This document shows positions 1-9,327 of a stretch of DNA of 62,829 bases, piece by piece. Numbering within the stretch: the stretch's first letter is position 1; every line of letters starts with the position of its first letter. A program made the position numbers and the translations under genes. The notes beneath the pieces were generated by a model. That model saw nothing but the letters and a program-made list of their open reading frames with translations, did no database searches and was not told the origin of the DNA. This DNA is from UBA2040 sp002384725 (GTDB lineage Bacteria > Bacteroidota > Bacteroidia > Flavobacteriales_D > Crocinitomicaceae): the NCBI GenBank assembly GCA_963926475.1, contig CAWUXE010000019.1, positions 1 through 62,829 on the forward strand. The letters are read 5' to 3'.

Positions 1-40
1 AAAAAAGTCAAACCATTGATATACAATGATTTGACTTTTT
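1..40 (-). terminator. Rho-independent terminator after tRNA-Arg
   Basis: A near-perfect inverted repeat (AAAAAGTCAAA ... TTTGACTTTTT, extended by CATTG/CAATG) lies just 3' of the tRNA-Arg on the minus strand and ends in a T run. It is most simply the tRNA terminator. Confidence 0.7.
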
Positions 41-46
41 ATTTTG

Positions 47-120
47 TGACCCTGGCAGGATTCTAACCTGCAACCGCTGGAGCCGAAATCCAGTGCGCTA
101 TACAGTTGCGCCACAGAGCC
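47..120 (-). tRNA. tRNA-Arg (anticodon UCG)
   Basis: Read on the minus strand, a 74-nt cloverleaf is visible. The acceptor stem GGCTCTG pairs with CAGGGTC (two G-U pairs), the anticodon stem is CTGGA/TCCAG around the loop TTTCGGC, giving anticodon TCG (arginine CGN codons), and the T arm is GCAGG-TTAGAAT-CCTGC. The discriminator base is A. CCA is not encoded, unlike the tRNA-Ser in this window. A strong hairpin terminator follows directly. Confidence 0.93.
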
Positions 121-253
121 ATTTATTATTCTCCTACAAAACTAAGGTTTTCACTCAATTCTGCGTTCAATCCCCAAAGTTTTTCGACCTTTATATTTGT
201 ATTAAAAATAAAACACATGATTTGGCGTTATTTTCGCACAATCTAGCGGGTAT

Positions 254-2620
254 ATGCAAGTATTTAAAACAAAAATCAAGATAATCTTTCAAGCAACTAA
301 CATTCTGCTAGGCGTACTTTTCATTTCTAACTCTACTTTTGGTCAATCAGCTATGGGAGGGTGGACGCTTCACGTACCAGCCAAAAATGCGAGTTCAGTA
401 GTATTAGATGGCGACATGGTTTATGCAGCTTTCGACAATGGAATTCTCGCATACGACACCGATGCGAAAGAACGATCAGTTATGACTTCTACCAATAGTT
501 TGTCTGATGTGCGCGTTTCAACTTTGGGTTATGAACCCATTTCAAAAACTGTTGTTATTGGTTATCAAAATGGAAATGTTGACCTGTTGAACGGAAACTC
601 TGTTTTTAATCTACCGGCAATCAAACTAGCACAAATTCAAGGAATTAAAGAAATTGAAACGATAAAAAGTTACCAAGGGAAAGTGTATTTGACAACTGGA
701 TTTGGTGTTGTGGTCATTGACCCAATCAAACAAGAGGTTCGCGATACGTATTATCCAACAGAGAACAAGGAATTAATAACGGACATCGAATTTTCTGGAG
801 ATACTGTTTTTGTCTTAACGCAAAACAAGGTGCTTTTTGCCAACAAAAATAGTCCTGGATTGGGAGATTTTAATCAATGGACTAGCGACACAAGAGTTCC
901 ATTAAATACAGATGATTCATATCAACATTTGTTGCATGTAAACAATCATTTATTGATTTCGAAAATTGATGTCAGTTACGGCAATGACTCAGTTTATTCG
1001 ATAACGAGTGGTGGTTTGCAATTCATCGATGTAGATGGATTTGATTTAGAAATTCATTCCATTTCTAATCACAATCAAAAATTGGCTTATAACGTAGCTG
1101 GAGGAATCTTTGTAATGAAGAGTGATTTTTCAGAAATCGATTTCAGTAGAAACTATTATGATCAAGGCGAGTTTCCTGATATGAATTACACGGTTTGGCG
1201 AGATGGCACGATTTACATTTCTGATAGAAACGCAGGCCTCGTTATATTGGATAGATTTGGTGATTTTGACAGAATAGGATTTTCTGGCCCTCCAAAAAGC
1301 AGCTTTTATTCCTTGGATTGGGAAGATGGGAAGCTACTTGTTACAGGTGGTGGTTTAAGTGGAACCTTTTTCACTTTTAACAATTCTGGCTTCTATTTAT
1401 TGGAAGATCAAGAATGGAGTTTGTACAACAAAGAAAGTATCGCGCTTTGGGGGGATAGCTTGCCTATTTTTGATTTTGTTACCGCAAGCATCAATCCGAA
1501 AAATCCTGATGAGTTTGCCATGGGAACATATTCTGGGGTGCCGCTCGCAGTAGTCAATAAAGCACAAACAAGAACGGAGTTGTACAACAACGCCAATTCG
1601 CCATTGGAACCAACCAGTCTAGGTAATGGCTGGTCGTATTTATCCGATATACAATATGATTCAAGAGGAAATTTATGGGTTGTCAATGCATACTGCGACA
1701 AAACTTTGAAGGTTCTCACAGATGCTGGGAATTGGGTGAACTTCGATATGGGGGGGAATTCTAAAAACAAAATCACTGGAAAATTAACCATTGATTATAA
1801 CGAAAACGTATGGTTTGCCGTGGAAGGCAGAGGTCTTTTCGCTTTGGACTACAACGAGACTATTGATAATCTCGCAGACGACAAGAAAAAGCAATTTCAA
1901 AAAGGCGAAGGACAAGGAAATTTACCGTCCAATTCGGTAAGAGCGATTGCCGTAGATTTTGATAACGAAATTTGGGTAGGAACCGATGCAGGTTTCGCGA
2001 TAATTTATAATTCAGACAATGTTTTTGACGCAAGTCCAGGAGATTTTGATGCGCAACGTATAAAACTGGACTTTGAAGGCAATGTGGAATATTTGCTGGG
2101 TGGAACAGTCATTAATGACATCGAAGTAGATGGAGGAAATCGAAAATGGATAGGAACAGAAGGAACGGGTATCTTTTTGATGTCGGCGGATGGGACCACT
2201 ATTTTAGAGAACTATACCGTTGAAAATTCTGCCTTGATTTCGGATGTTATTTTAGACTTAGAAATTGACCACAATACAGGCGAAGTGTATTGTGTGACGG
2301 ACATTGGTTTAATTTCGTTCCGCACAGATGCCAGCTATGAAGACCCTGATTATGAAAATGTAAACGTCTTCCCCAATCCTGCTACACCTGATTTTGACGG
2401 ACTAATCACCATTCAAGGTATTCGGTACAATTCGGATGTGAGGATAACCGATATTGGCGGAAATTTAGTGTACAAAACTACCTCAAATGGCGGCACTGCA
2501 GTATGGAGCGGTAAGAATCTAGATGGAACAAAAGTTGCCTCTGGTGTTTACTTAATTTGGACCGCAGCCAACGAAGGAAAAGGCCGAAAAGTAGGCAAAG
2601 TAGTAGTAATCAATGATTAA
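254..2620 (+). CDS. porZ: Type IX secretion system protein PorZ (beta-propeller plus CTD)
   Basis: This 788-residue protein starts with a hydrophobic signal segment ending near FGQS (about residue 31). Repeated blades of the two-component-regulator propeller type follow: the N-terminal propeller starts around GWTLHVPAKNASSV, and later segments read NLWVVNAYC, NVWFAVEGRGLF and EIWVGTDAGFAII. The last ~85 residues are a T9SS sorting domain (VFPNPATPD, then ASGVYLIW and KVGKVVVI). In Bacteroidota PorZ is a surface component of the T9SS attachment complex that helps transfer cargo to A-LPS. The stop lies 2 nt before recO, a neighbourhood often seen for porZ. The start ATG is followed at once by a good signal peptide, which supports it. 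Confidence 0.88.
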   Translation: MQVFKTKIKIIFQATNILLGVLFISNSTFGQSAMGGWTLHVPAKNASSVVLDGDMVYAAFDNGILAYDTDAKERSVMTSTNSLSDVRVSTLGYEPISKTVVIGYQNGNVDLLNGNSVFNLPAIKLAQIQGIKEIETIKSYQGKVYLTTGFGVVVIDPIKQEVRDTYYPTENKELITDIEFSGDTVFVLTQNKVLFANKNSPGLGDFNQWTSDTRVPLNTDDSYQHLLHVNNHLLISKIDVSYGNDSVYSITSGGLQFIDVDGFDLEIHSISNHNQKLAYNVAGGIFVMKSDFSEIDFSRNYYDQGEFPDMNYTVWRDGTIYISDRNAGLVILDRFGDFDRIGFSGPPKSSFYSLDWEDGKLLVTGGGLSGTFFTFNNSGFYLLEDQEWSLYNKESIALWGDSLPIFDFVTASINPKNPDEFAMGTYSGVPLAVVNKAQTRTELYNNANSPLEPTSLGNGWSYLSDIQYDSRGNLWVVNAYCDKTLKVLTDAGNWVNFDMGGNSKNKITGKLTIDYNENVWFAVEGRGLFALDYNETIDNLADDKKKQFQKGEGQGNLPSNSVRAIAVDFDNEIWVGTDAGFAIIYNSDNVFDASPGDFDAQRIKLDFEGNVEYLLGGTVINDIEVDGGNRKWIGTEGTGIFLMSADGTTILENYTVENSALISDVILDLEIDHNTGEVYCVTDIGLISFRTDASYEDPDYENVNVFPNPATPDFDGLITIQGIRYNSDVRITDIGGNLVYKTTSNGGTAVWSGKNLDGTKVASGVYLIWTAANEGKGRKVGKVVVIND

Positions 2621-2622
2621 AA

Positions 2623-3312
2623 ATGAAGGAAAGTGATGTAGGTATTTTCATTCAGCGCATACCGTTTTCCGAAACAAGTGCTGTTGTTAGCTACTTTACG
2701 CAAAACCACGGATTTCAGAAATTTTTATTTCTGGGCGCAAAAAAGAAAGCGAATCTGCTTTTCCCACTAAATGTTCAAGAACTCGCCTATTTTTTTCGCA
2801 ATGAAAGCGAATTGGGGAAATTGACCCAAGTGGAATCTACCATGGAAGTCACACAGATCCCTTTCGATCCCTTTCGCTCTAGCATAGCCTTTTTTGTCGC
2901 TGAAGTCTTGGAGAAATGTCTGAACCATACTGAGAAAGATGAACAACTATTTTTTTTCCTACGGAATAAAATTCAAGAACTTGAAACGCAAGAAAATCTC
3001 GCTATGTTTCCAATTCGTTTTCTCTTGGAGTTAACATTTTTCTTGGGAATCGAACCGCAAATCGAAGAAGAAACGAACGTTCATTTCAATATGGAGGAAG
3101 GCGTTTTTGCCCGTAATGTGCAAAAGGATAAATACTGTTCTGAAGAATGCAGCGCCATTCTTTTTAGCTTGTTGATGAACGAAGAAGTTAAAATCAACCA
3201 TGCACTGCGCAAAGAAACCCTAGAAGTGTTATTGGTGTATTACAAATTGCATCTAGAGCATTTCGGGAACCTGAAATCGAAGGAAGTTTTGGAAACCATC
3301 TTAGAACCATAA
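2623..3312 (+). CDS. recO: DNA repair protein RecO
   Basis: The 229-residue product matches RecO in length and layout: an N-terminal OB-fold region (GIFIQRIPFSETSAVVSYFT, then GFQKFLFLGAKKK) followed by a helical C-terminal half. RecO works with RecR to load RecA on SSB-coated single-stranded DNA in recombinational repair. A CxxC pair is not preserved in full: only YCSEEC near residue 170 resembles the zinc site seen in some homologues. The gene follows porZ with a 2-nt gap, so the two are probably cotranscribed. Confidence 0.88.
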   Translation: MKESDVGIFIQRIPFSETSAVVSYFTQNHGFQKFLFLGAKKKANLLFPLNVQELAYFFRNESELGKLTQVESTMEVTQIPFDPFRSSIAFFVAEVLEKCLNHTEKDEQLFFFLRNKIQELETQENLAMFPIRFLLELTFFLGIEPQIEEETNVHFNMEEGVFARNVQKDKYCSEECSAILFSLLMNEEVKINHALRKETLEVLLVYYKLHLEHFGNLKSKEVLETILEP

Positions 3313-3389
3313 AAAAAAGCCGAACGCGAGGAACGACTTTTATAATTGCAAGCCGAGAGCCATTTAATTTAACAATAGTGTGTCTCTGT

Positions 3390-5105
3390 CTATCGAGACA
3401 ACTTTATAAAAATAGTCGATATATCTAACAATTCCATAGGATTCGGTTGAAAATTCTTCACTTTTTTATTAATCAACACCAAAAAGTCACCCGTTAAAAT
3501 CGGCATAACTACCGCGTCGTCTACGATTTTTTGATCACACATGACAAACAACTGATTTCGTATATCTTCATCTTGTTCCTTATTGGCTTGTTCTAGGATA
3601 TGATCGTACTCGGCATTTTTGTACCGGAAGGAGTTAATGGTATTGTTGTTTGCGCTAATGTTGCTGCCGTAAAAGATACTCAAGAAATTTTCTGGATGCG
3701 GATAATCGGCAATCCAACCAGCACGCCAAAGTTTGGCTTCACCTTTCTCAATAGCTTTGTCTCTTTGGTCTGTGCTACACAGTTTAATGCCCAATTCAAT
3801 CCCTAAATTTTTCTTCAATTGCTGAACCACTCCTTTAACTAGGTTGTGCGATGCAGAATTTTTCAAAGCGTTGACGTATATATCAATTTTCGGAAAGTCT
3901 TTACCATTCGGGTAACCGGCCTCAGCCATTAGTCTTCGGGCTTGAACCGTATCAAAAGCCAAGTTTTTTACATCGTCATTTGGATAAAAATCGAGTGGTG
4001 GCAAAAACCCATTTGCAGCTGGCCAACCTTCACCTCCCAGCCATGCATTAACCAATTCGGTGCGGTTGATAGCTTGATTAAAGGCTCTACGAACACGAAC
4101 ATCTTGACATTCTTTACTTTGATTGGCAAAACCAATATAGCTTACGCTCATACTTGGCTCTGAAAACACTTTGTGTATTACGTTTTCACCATTTTGGGCT
4201 TCTTCTAATGTTCCCAATAAGTGATTGATTTCTTCAGCTGGGATATTTAATACGATATCAGTTTTTGAATTTTGAAAATCAGCTAACTCGCCCTGTTTGC
4301 TGCTGTAATATCTCATTTCAAACCCATCCAAATAAGGCAATTGATTACCTAGTCTGTCCTTTTTCCAATACTTCGGAAAGCGTTTCAGTTTTAAAAATTC
4401 AGCCGTGTTTTTTTCCAACATAAACGGCCCCGTGCCTACAGGATTTTTCGAAATATCTTTTCCATACATTTCAAATGCTTCCTGCGCGACCATTCCTAAA
4501 TTACTGTGGGTGAGTACTCTTTCGAATCCGGCAAACGGCTCTATTAATTCGATCGTAATTTGGTTTTCACTGGATACTTTAATTCCAGAAACACCATTTT
4601 TCGTCAGTTTTGTTCTTGTTTTCTTATTATATTCTTTCGCTCCTTTAACTCGGTTGATCAATAAAAAACTGGATTTATTGGCGCTTAGCCCTGAGCAAGC
4701 CAAATCCAAGGAGAATTTGACATCTTTTGCTGTCAATAATTTAATTTCACCTTTGAAACAGGCATTCGGTTGAAAGTAGACATCTTTTCGAATATCCAGC
4801 GTATAGGTTAAACCATCTTCACTGACTTTGTAATTTTTTGCAATGTTTGGAATCGTTTGCATGGTTCGGGTATCAAGCCGCAAAAGTGATTCGAAAATCT
4901 GATAGGTAATGTCTCTCGTAAATTTGTTGGTTCCTCCGTGCGGAAAGAGTTCGTCCACTTTCTCTAGTGATTGCATTTTTAAAATACCACCATACCAAAC
5001 GTCTCCTTTGCCTTGCTTTTGCATAGCCGACTGGTCATCATTACCACAAGAAATCACTGCAAATACAAGGGATATCTGCAAAAACAGATTAAAAAGGGTC
5101 TTCAT
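3390..5105 (-). CDS. Peptide ABC transporter substrate-binding lipoprotein (SBP family 5)
   Basis: The 571-residue product has a lipoprotein signal (VFAVISC, Cys20) and the bilobal family 5 solute-binding fold. Recognisable segments are the first domain (GGTNKFTRDITYQIFESLLRL), ENTAEFLKLKRFPKYW and the C-terminal peptide-binding lobe with FNQAINRTELV. Such proteins capture oligopeptides or similar ligands for an ABC importer. No permease or ATPase gene is next to it, so the cognate transporter must lie elsewhere. It is followed by trpS in the upstream direction with a 40-bp gap, both on the minus strand. Confidence 0.85.
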   Translation of the reverse strand: MKTLFNLFLQISLVFAVISCGNDDQSAMQKQGKGDVWYGGILKMQSLEKVDELFPHGGTNKFTRDITYQIFESLLRLDTRTMQTIPNIAKNYKVSEDGLTYTLDIRKDVYFQPNACFKGEIKLLTAKDVKFSLDLACSGLSANKSSFLLINRVKGAKEYNKKTRTKLTKNGVSGIKVSSENQITIELIEPFAGFERVLTHSNLGMVAQEAFEMYGKDISKNPVGTGPFMLEKNTAEFLKLKRFPKYWKKDRLGNQLPYLDGFEMRYYSSKQGELADFQNSKTDIVLNIPAEEINHLLGTLEEAQNGENVIHKVFSEPSMSVSYIGFANQSKECQDVRVRRAFNQAINRTELVNAWLGGEGWPAANGFLPPLDFYPNDDVKNLAFDTVQARRLMAEAGYPNGKDFPKIDIYVNALKNSASHNLVKGVVQQLKKNLGIELGIKLCSTDQRDKAIEKGEAKLWRAGWIADYPHPENFLSIFYGSNISANNNTINSFRYKNAEYDHILEQANKEQDEDIRNQLFVMCDQKIVDDAVVMPILTGDFLVLINKKVKNFQPNPMELLDISTIFIKLSR

Positions 5106-5145
5106 TTTTCTATCTAGATAGAACGAATATACTGAAAATCAATGA

Positions 5146-6117
5146 TTAAAGATATCCCAATTTTTTTCTTGTTCGTTGAAGAACTTCTTTTGCTACTTTT
5201 CTTGCTTTTTCGGCTCCTTTCAACAGTTCTTTATCAATTTCAGCCTTGTTTTCCATCAAATAGGTATATCGTTCGCGTTCATTTTTGAATTTTTCTAGAA
5301 TCAATTCGAATAATTCCTGTTTTGCGTGACCATAACCGTAGTTACCCGCCAAGTATTTTTGACAGATTGCTTCTATTTGTTCAGGTGTAGCTAGCAATTT
5401 ATAAATCGTTACGATATTACACGTGTCGGGGTCTTTTGGTTCTTCAAGTCCTTTACTATCCGTTTCAATGGACATAACTTGCTTGCGCAATTGCTTATCA
5501 GAAAGGAAGATGTTGATAAAATTATTCGCCGATTTACTCATTTTTCCACCGTTCGTTCCGGGCACCGTTTTCGTCTCTTCACTCACTTTCGTTTTGGGAA
5601 CAACAAATGTTTCTCCCATCTGGAGGTTGAATTTCTCGGCAACGTCACGTGTAATCTCTAAATGTTGTTCTTGGTCTTTTCCTACCGGAACTTCATGCGC
5701 ATCAAATAATAAAATGTCGGCCGCCATTAAAATTGGGTAGGTGAAAAGGGCACCATTCACATCGTTTAATCGATCAGCTTTGTCCTTGAAACTGTGCGCC
5801 AAAGTCAAGCGTTGAAACGAAAAAAAACTAAGTAAATACCACATCAATTCCGTTACTTCTGGAATATCGCTTTGTCGGTAAAAAACGGTTCGTTGAGAGT
5901 TTAACCCACACGCCAACCATACAGCAGCAGTGGAGTAGGTGTTTTCCATCATCACCTCGGAATCTTTGATTTGTGTCAAAGAATGCAAATCTGCGATGAA
6001 TAGAAAAGATTCATTTTTTGGGTCCTTTGCCATTTCAATAGCTGGCAAAATGGCTCCTAATAAATTACCCAAATGAGGCGTTCCTGTACTCTGTACTCCT
6101 GTTAAAATGCGAGTCAT
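5146..6117 (-). CDS. trpS: Tryptophan--tRNA ligase
   Basis: A class I aminoacyl-tRNA synthetase of 323 residues. The HIGH-type signature is PHLGN (residues 14-18) and the KMSKS loop is visible as GGKMSKSANN. It charges tRNA-Trp. The reading frame is open further upstream to a TTG, but the ATG at 6117 is preferred: a TAATTTTG promoter box lies at 6133-6140, an AGGAA-like ribosome site precedes the ATG, and the protein then begins MTRILTGVQSTGTPHLGN as homologues do. Confidence 0.95.
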   Translation of the reverse strand: MTRILTGVQSTGTPHLGNLLGAILPAIEMAKDPKNESFLFIADLHSLTQIKDSEVMMENTYSTAAVWLACGLNSQRTVFYRQSDIPEVTELMWYLLSFFSFQRLTLAHSFKDKADRLNDVNGALFTYPILMAADILLFDAHEVPVGKDQEQHLEITRDVAEKFNLQMGETFVVPKTKVSEETKTVPGTNGGKMSKSANNFINIFLSDKQLRKQVMSIETDSKGLEEPKDPDTCNIVTIYKLLATPEQIEAICQKYLAGNYGYGHAKQELFELILEKFKNERERYTYLMENKAEIDKELLKGAEKARKVAKEVLQRTRKKLGYL

Positions 6118-6132
6118 ATTCCTATTTTTGTT

Positions 6133-6140
6133 CAAAATTA
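6133..6140 (-). promoter_or_regulatory. Bacteroidota -7 promoter box for trpS
   Basis: TAATTTTG on the minus strand matches TAnnTTTG and lies 15 nt upstream of the chosen trpS ATG. I see no convincing -33 TTG at ideal spacing. Confidence 0.5.
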
Positions 6141-6194
6141 CAATTAATAAACAATTTTAATCCTCGATTATAGGTGAAAGGTGTTCGCTTTGGT

Positions 6195-6202
6195 TATTTT
6201 TG
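6195..6202 (+). promoter_or_regulatory. Bacteroidota -7 promoter box for plsC
   Basis: TATTTTTG fits TAnnTTTG and ends 4 nt before the ATG at 6207. If used, the transcript would be nearly leaderless, which argues for the 6207 start. Confidence 0.4.
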
Positions 6203-6206
6203 GCAG

Positions 6207-6932
6207 ATGAAGTGGATAAAAGCCATTTTCACGAATCTTTGGAAGTTGTACGTTGGCTTTATTTTTTGTCTGACTGCAATCGTTCTTTATCCCTTTTTTC
6301 TGATTGTTTTGGCCTTGCCGGATGGGCGTAAGCGCTCTTTCTCCCTTTTTGTGGTATGGAGTCGTTTGGTTCAGTTTTTTTGTATGTACCCGTTCAGAAA
6401 AAATAAAAGACTCGATACCAATGGAAAACCGTTTGTCCTAGTTGCCAATCACACTTCTTATTTGGACATATTTTTAATGTTTTCCTTGATCCCTAATCAT
6501 CCTTTTTTATTCATAGGGAAAAGTGAAATTTTAGGATACCCGATTCTCAAAACGTATTTTAAAAACTTGAATATTCCGGTGGACAGAAAAAATAAATCAC
6601 AAGCGGGTCGAGCATTTGTTTTGGCCCGAAAGGCGATTGAAGAAGGATTTTCCATCTGTATTTTTCCCGAAGGAGGAATTCCGGATCTCGAACCTCCTGA
6701 AATGGGGCGCTTCAAAGACGGCGCATTTCTCTTGGCACAAAAAACGGGTGTTCCGATTATTCCTGTATCGTTTCAGAACCATTATCGACTTTTTTCTGAT
6801 CCCTCTGAAGGATTTGGTCCAGCTCGCCCAGGTTATTCGAATGTGTATGTTCATGACCCCATTTATATTAATGACCAAAACTTAAAAGTGAAAAAACAAG
6901 AATGTCACGACTTGATACAATCCAAGTTGTGA
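6207..6932 (+). CDS. plsC: 1-acyl-sn-glycerol-3-phosphate acyltransferase (PlsC family)
   Basis: A 241-residue membrane-anchored acyltransferase. An N-terminal hydrophobic helix pair (residues ~14-36) is followed by the catalytic NHxxxxD motif (NHTSYLD, 81-87) and the glycerol-phosphate-binding FPEGG motif (153-157). It should acylate lysophosphatidate to phosphatidate in phospholipid synthesis. The frame is open to a GTG at 6174, but a TAnnTTTG box lies inside that extension and the ATG at 6207 gives the usual N-terminus. It is followed by gatC, which has its own promoter. Confidence 0.87.
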   Translation: MKWIKAIFTNLWKLYVGFIFCLTAIVLYPFFLIVLALPDGRKRSFSLFVVWSRLVQFFCMYPFRKNKRLDTNGKPFVLVANHTSYLDIFLMFSLIPNHPFLFIGKSEILGYPILKTYFKNLNIPVDRKNKSQAGRAFVLARKAIEEGFSICIFPEGGIPDLEPPEMGRFKDGAFLLAQKTGVPIIPVSFQNHYRLFSDPSEGFGPARPGYSNVYVHDPIYINDQNLKVKKQECHDLIQSKL

Positions 6933-6952
6933 GTCTTTTCAAAGGAATTACG

Positions 6953-6960
6953 TAAATTTG
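6953..6960 (+). promoter_or_regulatory. Bacteroidota promoter for gatC
   Basis: TAAATTTG is a full match to the -7 consensus, with TTG at 6927-6929 about 23 bp upstream as a possible -33 element. The gatC ATG follows 17 nt downstream. Confidence 0.6.
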
Positions 6961-6977
6961 CAGCAGATAAATAGAAT

Positions 6978-7265
6978 ATGAAAATTACCGACGAAGTTAT
7001 AGAGCACATTGCGCACTTGGCTCGATTAGAGTTTGAAGGCGATAAAAAAGTGACCATTAAAGAAGATATGGAACGCATTATTTCTTTCATTGAAAAGCTT
7101 CAAGAACTGGACACAGAGAATGTGGAACCACTTATTTTCATGTCGGACGAAGTAAACGTATTGCGCGAAGATGTTGCTGTTGATACTTTGACACAGGAAC
7201 AAGCTTTGTCGAACGCACCGAAAAAAGATTCAGATTACTTCCGAATACCGAAGGTTTTGGGATAA
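6978..7265 (+). CDS. gatC: Asp-tRNA(Asn)/Glu-tRNA(Gln) amidotransferase subunit C
   Basis: The 95-residue protein has the GatC pattern: HIAHLARLEF at residues 10-19, a central amphipathic helix (MERIISFIEKLQELDT), VEPL, then the DYFRIPKVL tail typical of the family. GatC stabilises the GatA-GatB complex that converts misacylated Glu-tRNA(Gln) or Asp-tRNA(Asn) to the correct amide form. gatA and gatB are not in the window. It has its own promoter and ends at a bidirectional terminator shared with sodB. Confidence 0.9.
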   Translation: MKITDEVIEHIAHLARLEFEGDKKVTIKEDMERIISFIEKLQELDTENVEPLIFMSDEVNVLREDVAVDTLTQEQALSNAPKKDSDYFRIPKVLG

Positions 7266-7286
7266 TAAAAAACAATTTACTTAAAA

Positions 7287-7317
7287 AAGAGGGGAACAAA
7301 TTAATGTTCCCCTCTTT
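7287..7317. terminator. Bidirectional terminator between gatC and sodB
   Basis: A perfect 13-bp hairpin (AAAGAGGGGAACA / TGTTCCCCTCTTT, 5-nt loop) has A runs on one side and T-rich sequence on the other. It lies between the convergent gatC and sodB. Confidence 0.8.
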
Positions 7318-7334
7318 CGTTTTAGTAAATTTAA

Positions 7335-7934
7335 TTACTTCGTTGCTTGGTATCTTTCCGATACGGCAGACCAATCAATTACACTAAAAAATGCATTGAT
7401 ATAATCAGGGCGACGGTTTTGATAGTTCAAGTAATACGCATGCTCCCAAACATCCAATCCTAAAATTGGTGTTCCCGCACAACCTTCACCCATTACTGGG
7501 TTGTCTTGGTTCGCCGTTGAGCAAACGCAAAGTTTCCCTTCACAAATGCACAACCAAGCCCATCCCGAACCGAAACGAGTTGCAGCCGCCTTCGAAAATT
7601 CTTCTTTGAAAGCATCAAACGAACCGAAAGTGGTATTGATATCAGTTGCTAATTCTCCTTTAGGATGTCCGCCTCCGTTTGGTGACATTACAGACCAAAA
7701 CAAAGAGTGATTGTAAAATCCACCACCGTTATTTCTAACAGCTGGTTTGTCTTTGCATACTTTCAAAATCTCTTCGATAGACATGCTTGCCATATCTGTC
7801 CCTTCGATCGCAGCATTTAGGTTGTTGGTATATCCTTGATGGTGTTTGCTATGGTGAATCTCCATGGTACGCGCATCAATGTGCGGTTCAAGAGCGTCAT
7901 AAGCATATGTTAATTTTGGTAATTCAAAAGCCAT
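7335..7934 (-). CDS. sodB: Superoxide dismutase (Fe/Mn)
   Basis: The 199-residue enzyme shows the metal ligands of the Fe/Mn family: a first His in HHSKHHQGY, a second in NHSLFW, then Asp and His in DVWEHAYYLNYQNRR. It dismutates superoxide in the cytoplasm. The start MAFELPKLTYAYDALEPHID is the normal family N-terminus. Residues GSGWAW and the downstream ENPVMGEG-like region are of the iron or cambialistic type, but metal choice cannot be settled from sequence alone. It has its own promoter and is transcribed alone. Confidence 0.95.
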   Translation of the reverse strand: MAFELPKLTYAYDALEPHIDARTMEIHHSKHHQGYTNNLNAAIEGTDMASMSIEEILKVCKDKPAVRNNGGGFYNHSLFWSVMSPNGGGHPKGELATDINTTFGSFDAFKEEFSKAAATRFGSGWAWLCICEGKLCVCSTANQDNPVMGEGCAGTPILGLDVWEHAYYLNYQNRRPDYINAFFSVIDWSAVSERYQATK

Positions 7935-7970
7935 TTTATGTATGTTTTAGTTTAATAAATCGTTTCAATT

Positions 7971-7978
7971 CAAATTTA
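7971..7978 (-). promoter_or_regulatory. Bacteroidota -7 box for sodB
   Basis: TAAATTTG on the minus strand lies 36 nt upstream of the sodB ATG and is a full consensus match. Confidence 0.5.
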
Positions 7979-8040
7979 CTGATTTTATCGAGGATAGCCG
8001 TTAGAGGAACTGCAAACAATTATTAATTTTTATTTATTCA

Positions 8041-9324
8041 TTATTGCATCTTATACTTGTTCTTATACTTCTTGTACAATTCATACTGACGATTATTCAG
8101 GTCAACCCAAATTCCATCCATCAATGCCATTTTCACATTATTGGTAATCATGTCCAAAGCTCCACCTGTTGAAACGAAAAGTGTTGCTTTTTTGCCTTCT
8201 TCTATCGTTCCGTAGTCATTGTCAATTCCCATTATTTCGCAAGAACTTAGACTGACTGCTCGAAGCGCTTCTTCATTCGTCAACCCAAATCCCAAACAAT
8301 GTCCTGCCAAGAAAGGAATGTTTCTAGCATTCATCGCTTCCATGTCACCTTCGTTTTGCAAACAAAATTGGACACCTGCATTTTGCAAGATGCTCGGTAA
8401 TCGAAATGGCAAATCTATTGGGTCGTCCGTGTTTTCTGGTAACATATGTACTCGCGGCAACATCACTGGAATTTTTGCATCACGCAGTTGTGTTGTGATC
8501 AAATAACTATCGTAACCACCAACAATCACCGGAAATTTAATGTCGAACTCGCGACAAAAATCGAGAATATCTAAAAGCTGTTGCAACTCACTTGCGTGAA
8601 TGTACAATCGTTTTTTTCCGTTCATGCATCCTTTCATCGCTTCCAATCGCAATTCTGGAATTTTATGGTCCTTCTTTTCAGCATAGGCTTTGGCAGTGTT
8701 AAAGAAGTCATAGATTTCTCTTTTTGTCTCTTGGTAAAGTATTTTTCGCTTTTCAGTTTCTTGTGTATCTGCACCATTTCCTCTGCCCGGGAAGGAATTT
8801 GGCCAGTTCAAATGGATTCCATCATCTTTCGAGATAGCTGCGTCTTCCCAGTTCCAACCATCCAAATGCATGATAGACGAACTGCCCGTTATCCAACCAC
8901 CGCGTGGAGTGATTTGGGTAATTAAAACCCCATTTGTTCGCACCGTTGAGATAACATCAGACTCCACATTATAGGCAATCAACGCTCTGATGTGCGGATT
9001 GAATTGTCCAACTTCATCGTAGTCACGCGTTGCGCGTACGGCATCAATTTCGGTTAATCCCAAAGTAGAATTTGGAGCGACCAATCCTGGATAAAGATGT
9101 TGACCTTTTAAGTCAATAATGGTGTCGTATTCGTTTTGCTTCGGTTTATAGGTCAAAGTGTTTTTCACTACTGCAATACGGTCACCTTTAACGCCGATGG
9201 TTGCAATTTCCATTGTTTCTCCATTACCAACATGCAGATATCCATTGGTAAAAAGGATGTTTTGTTTTTTCTGAGAAAAGCCAAAAGAACTTATCAGAAA
9301 GGATAGATATAATAATTTTCTCAT
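8041..9324 (-). CDS. Amidohydrolase-family protein lacking the metal-binding HxH
   Basis: The 427-residue exported protein has a signal peptide (to about FGFSQK) and the composite-domain fold of imidazolonepropionase-like amidohydrolases: an N-terminal strand region (NGYLHVGNGETMEIATIGV, then DRIAVV) and a C-terminal EEGKKATLFVS. The usual PGLIDxHxH metal site is replaced by YPGLVAPNSTLGL, so both histidines are missing, and the later catalytic Asp motif is not recognisable. It may be a non-catalytic partner of the large amidohydrolase encoded 3 nt upstream in the same operon. The substrate is unknown. Confidence 0.75.
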   Translation of the reverse strand: MRKLLYLSFLISSFGFSQKKQNILFTNGYLHVGNGETMEIATIGVKGDRIAVVKNTLTYKPKQNEYDTIIDLKGQHLYPGLVAPNSTLGLTEIDAVRATRDYDEVGQFNPHIRALIAYNVESDVISTVRTNGVLITQITPRGGWITGSSSIMHLDGWNWEDAAISKDDGIHLNWPNSFPGRGNGADTQETEKRKILYQETKREIYDFFNTAKAYAEKKDHKIPELRLEAMKGCMNGKKRLYIHASELQQLLDILDFCREFDIKFPVIVGGYDSYLITTQLRDAKIPVMLPRVHMLPENTDDPIDLPFRLPSILQNAGVQFCLQNEGDMEAMNARNIPFLAGHCLGFGLTNEEALRAVSLSSCEIMGIDNDYGTIEEGKKATLFVSTGGALDMITNNVKMALMDGIWVDLNNRQYELYKKYKNKYKMQ

Positions 9325-9327
9325 GGC

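Noticed and set aside
3313..3389. Short hairpin GTCTC/GAGAC near the end of the oligopeptide-binding gene
   Set aside because: It overlaps the stop codon and lacks a T tract, so it is not a credible terminator.
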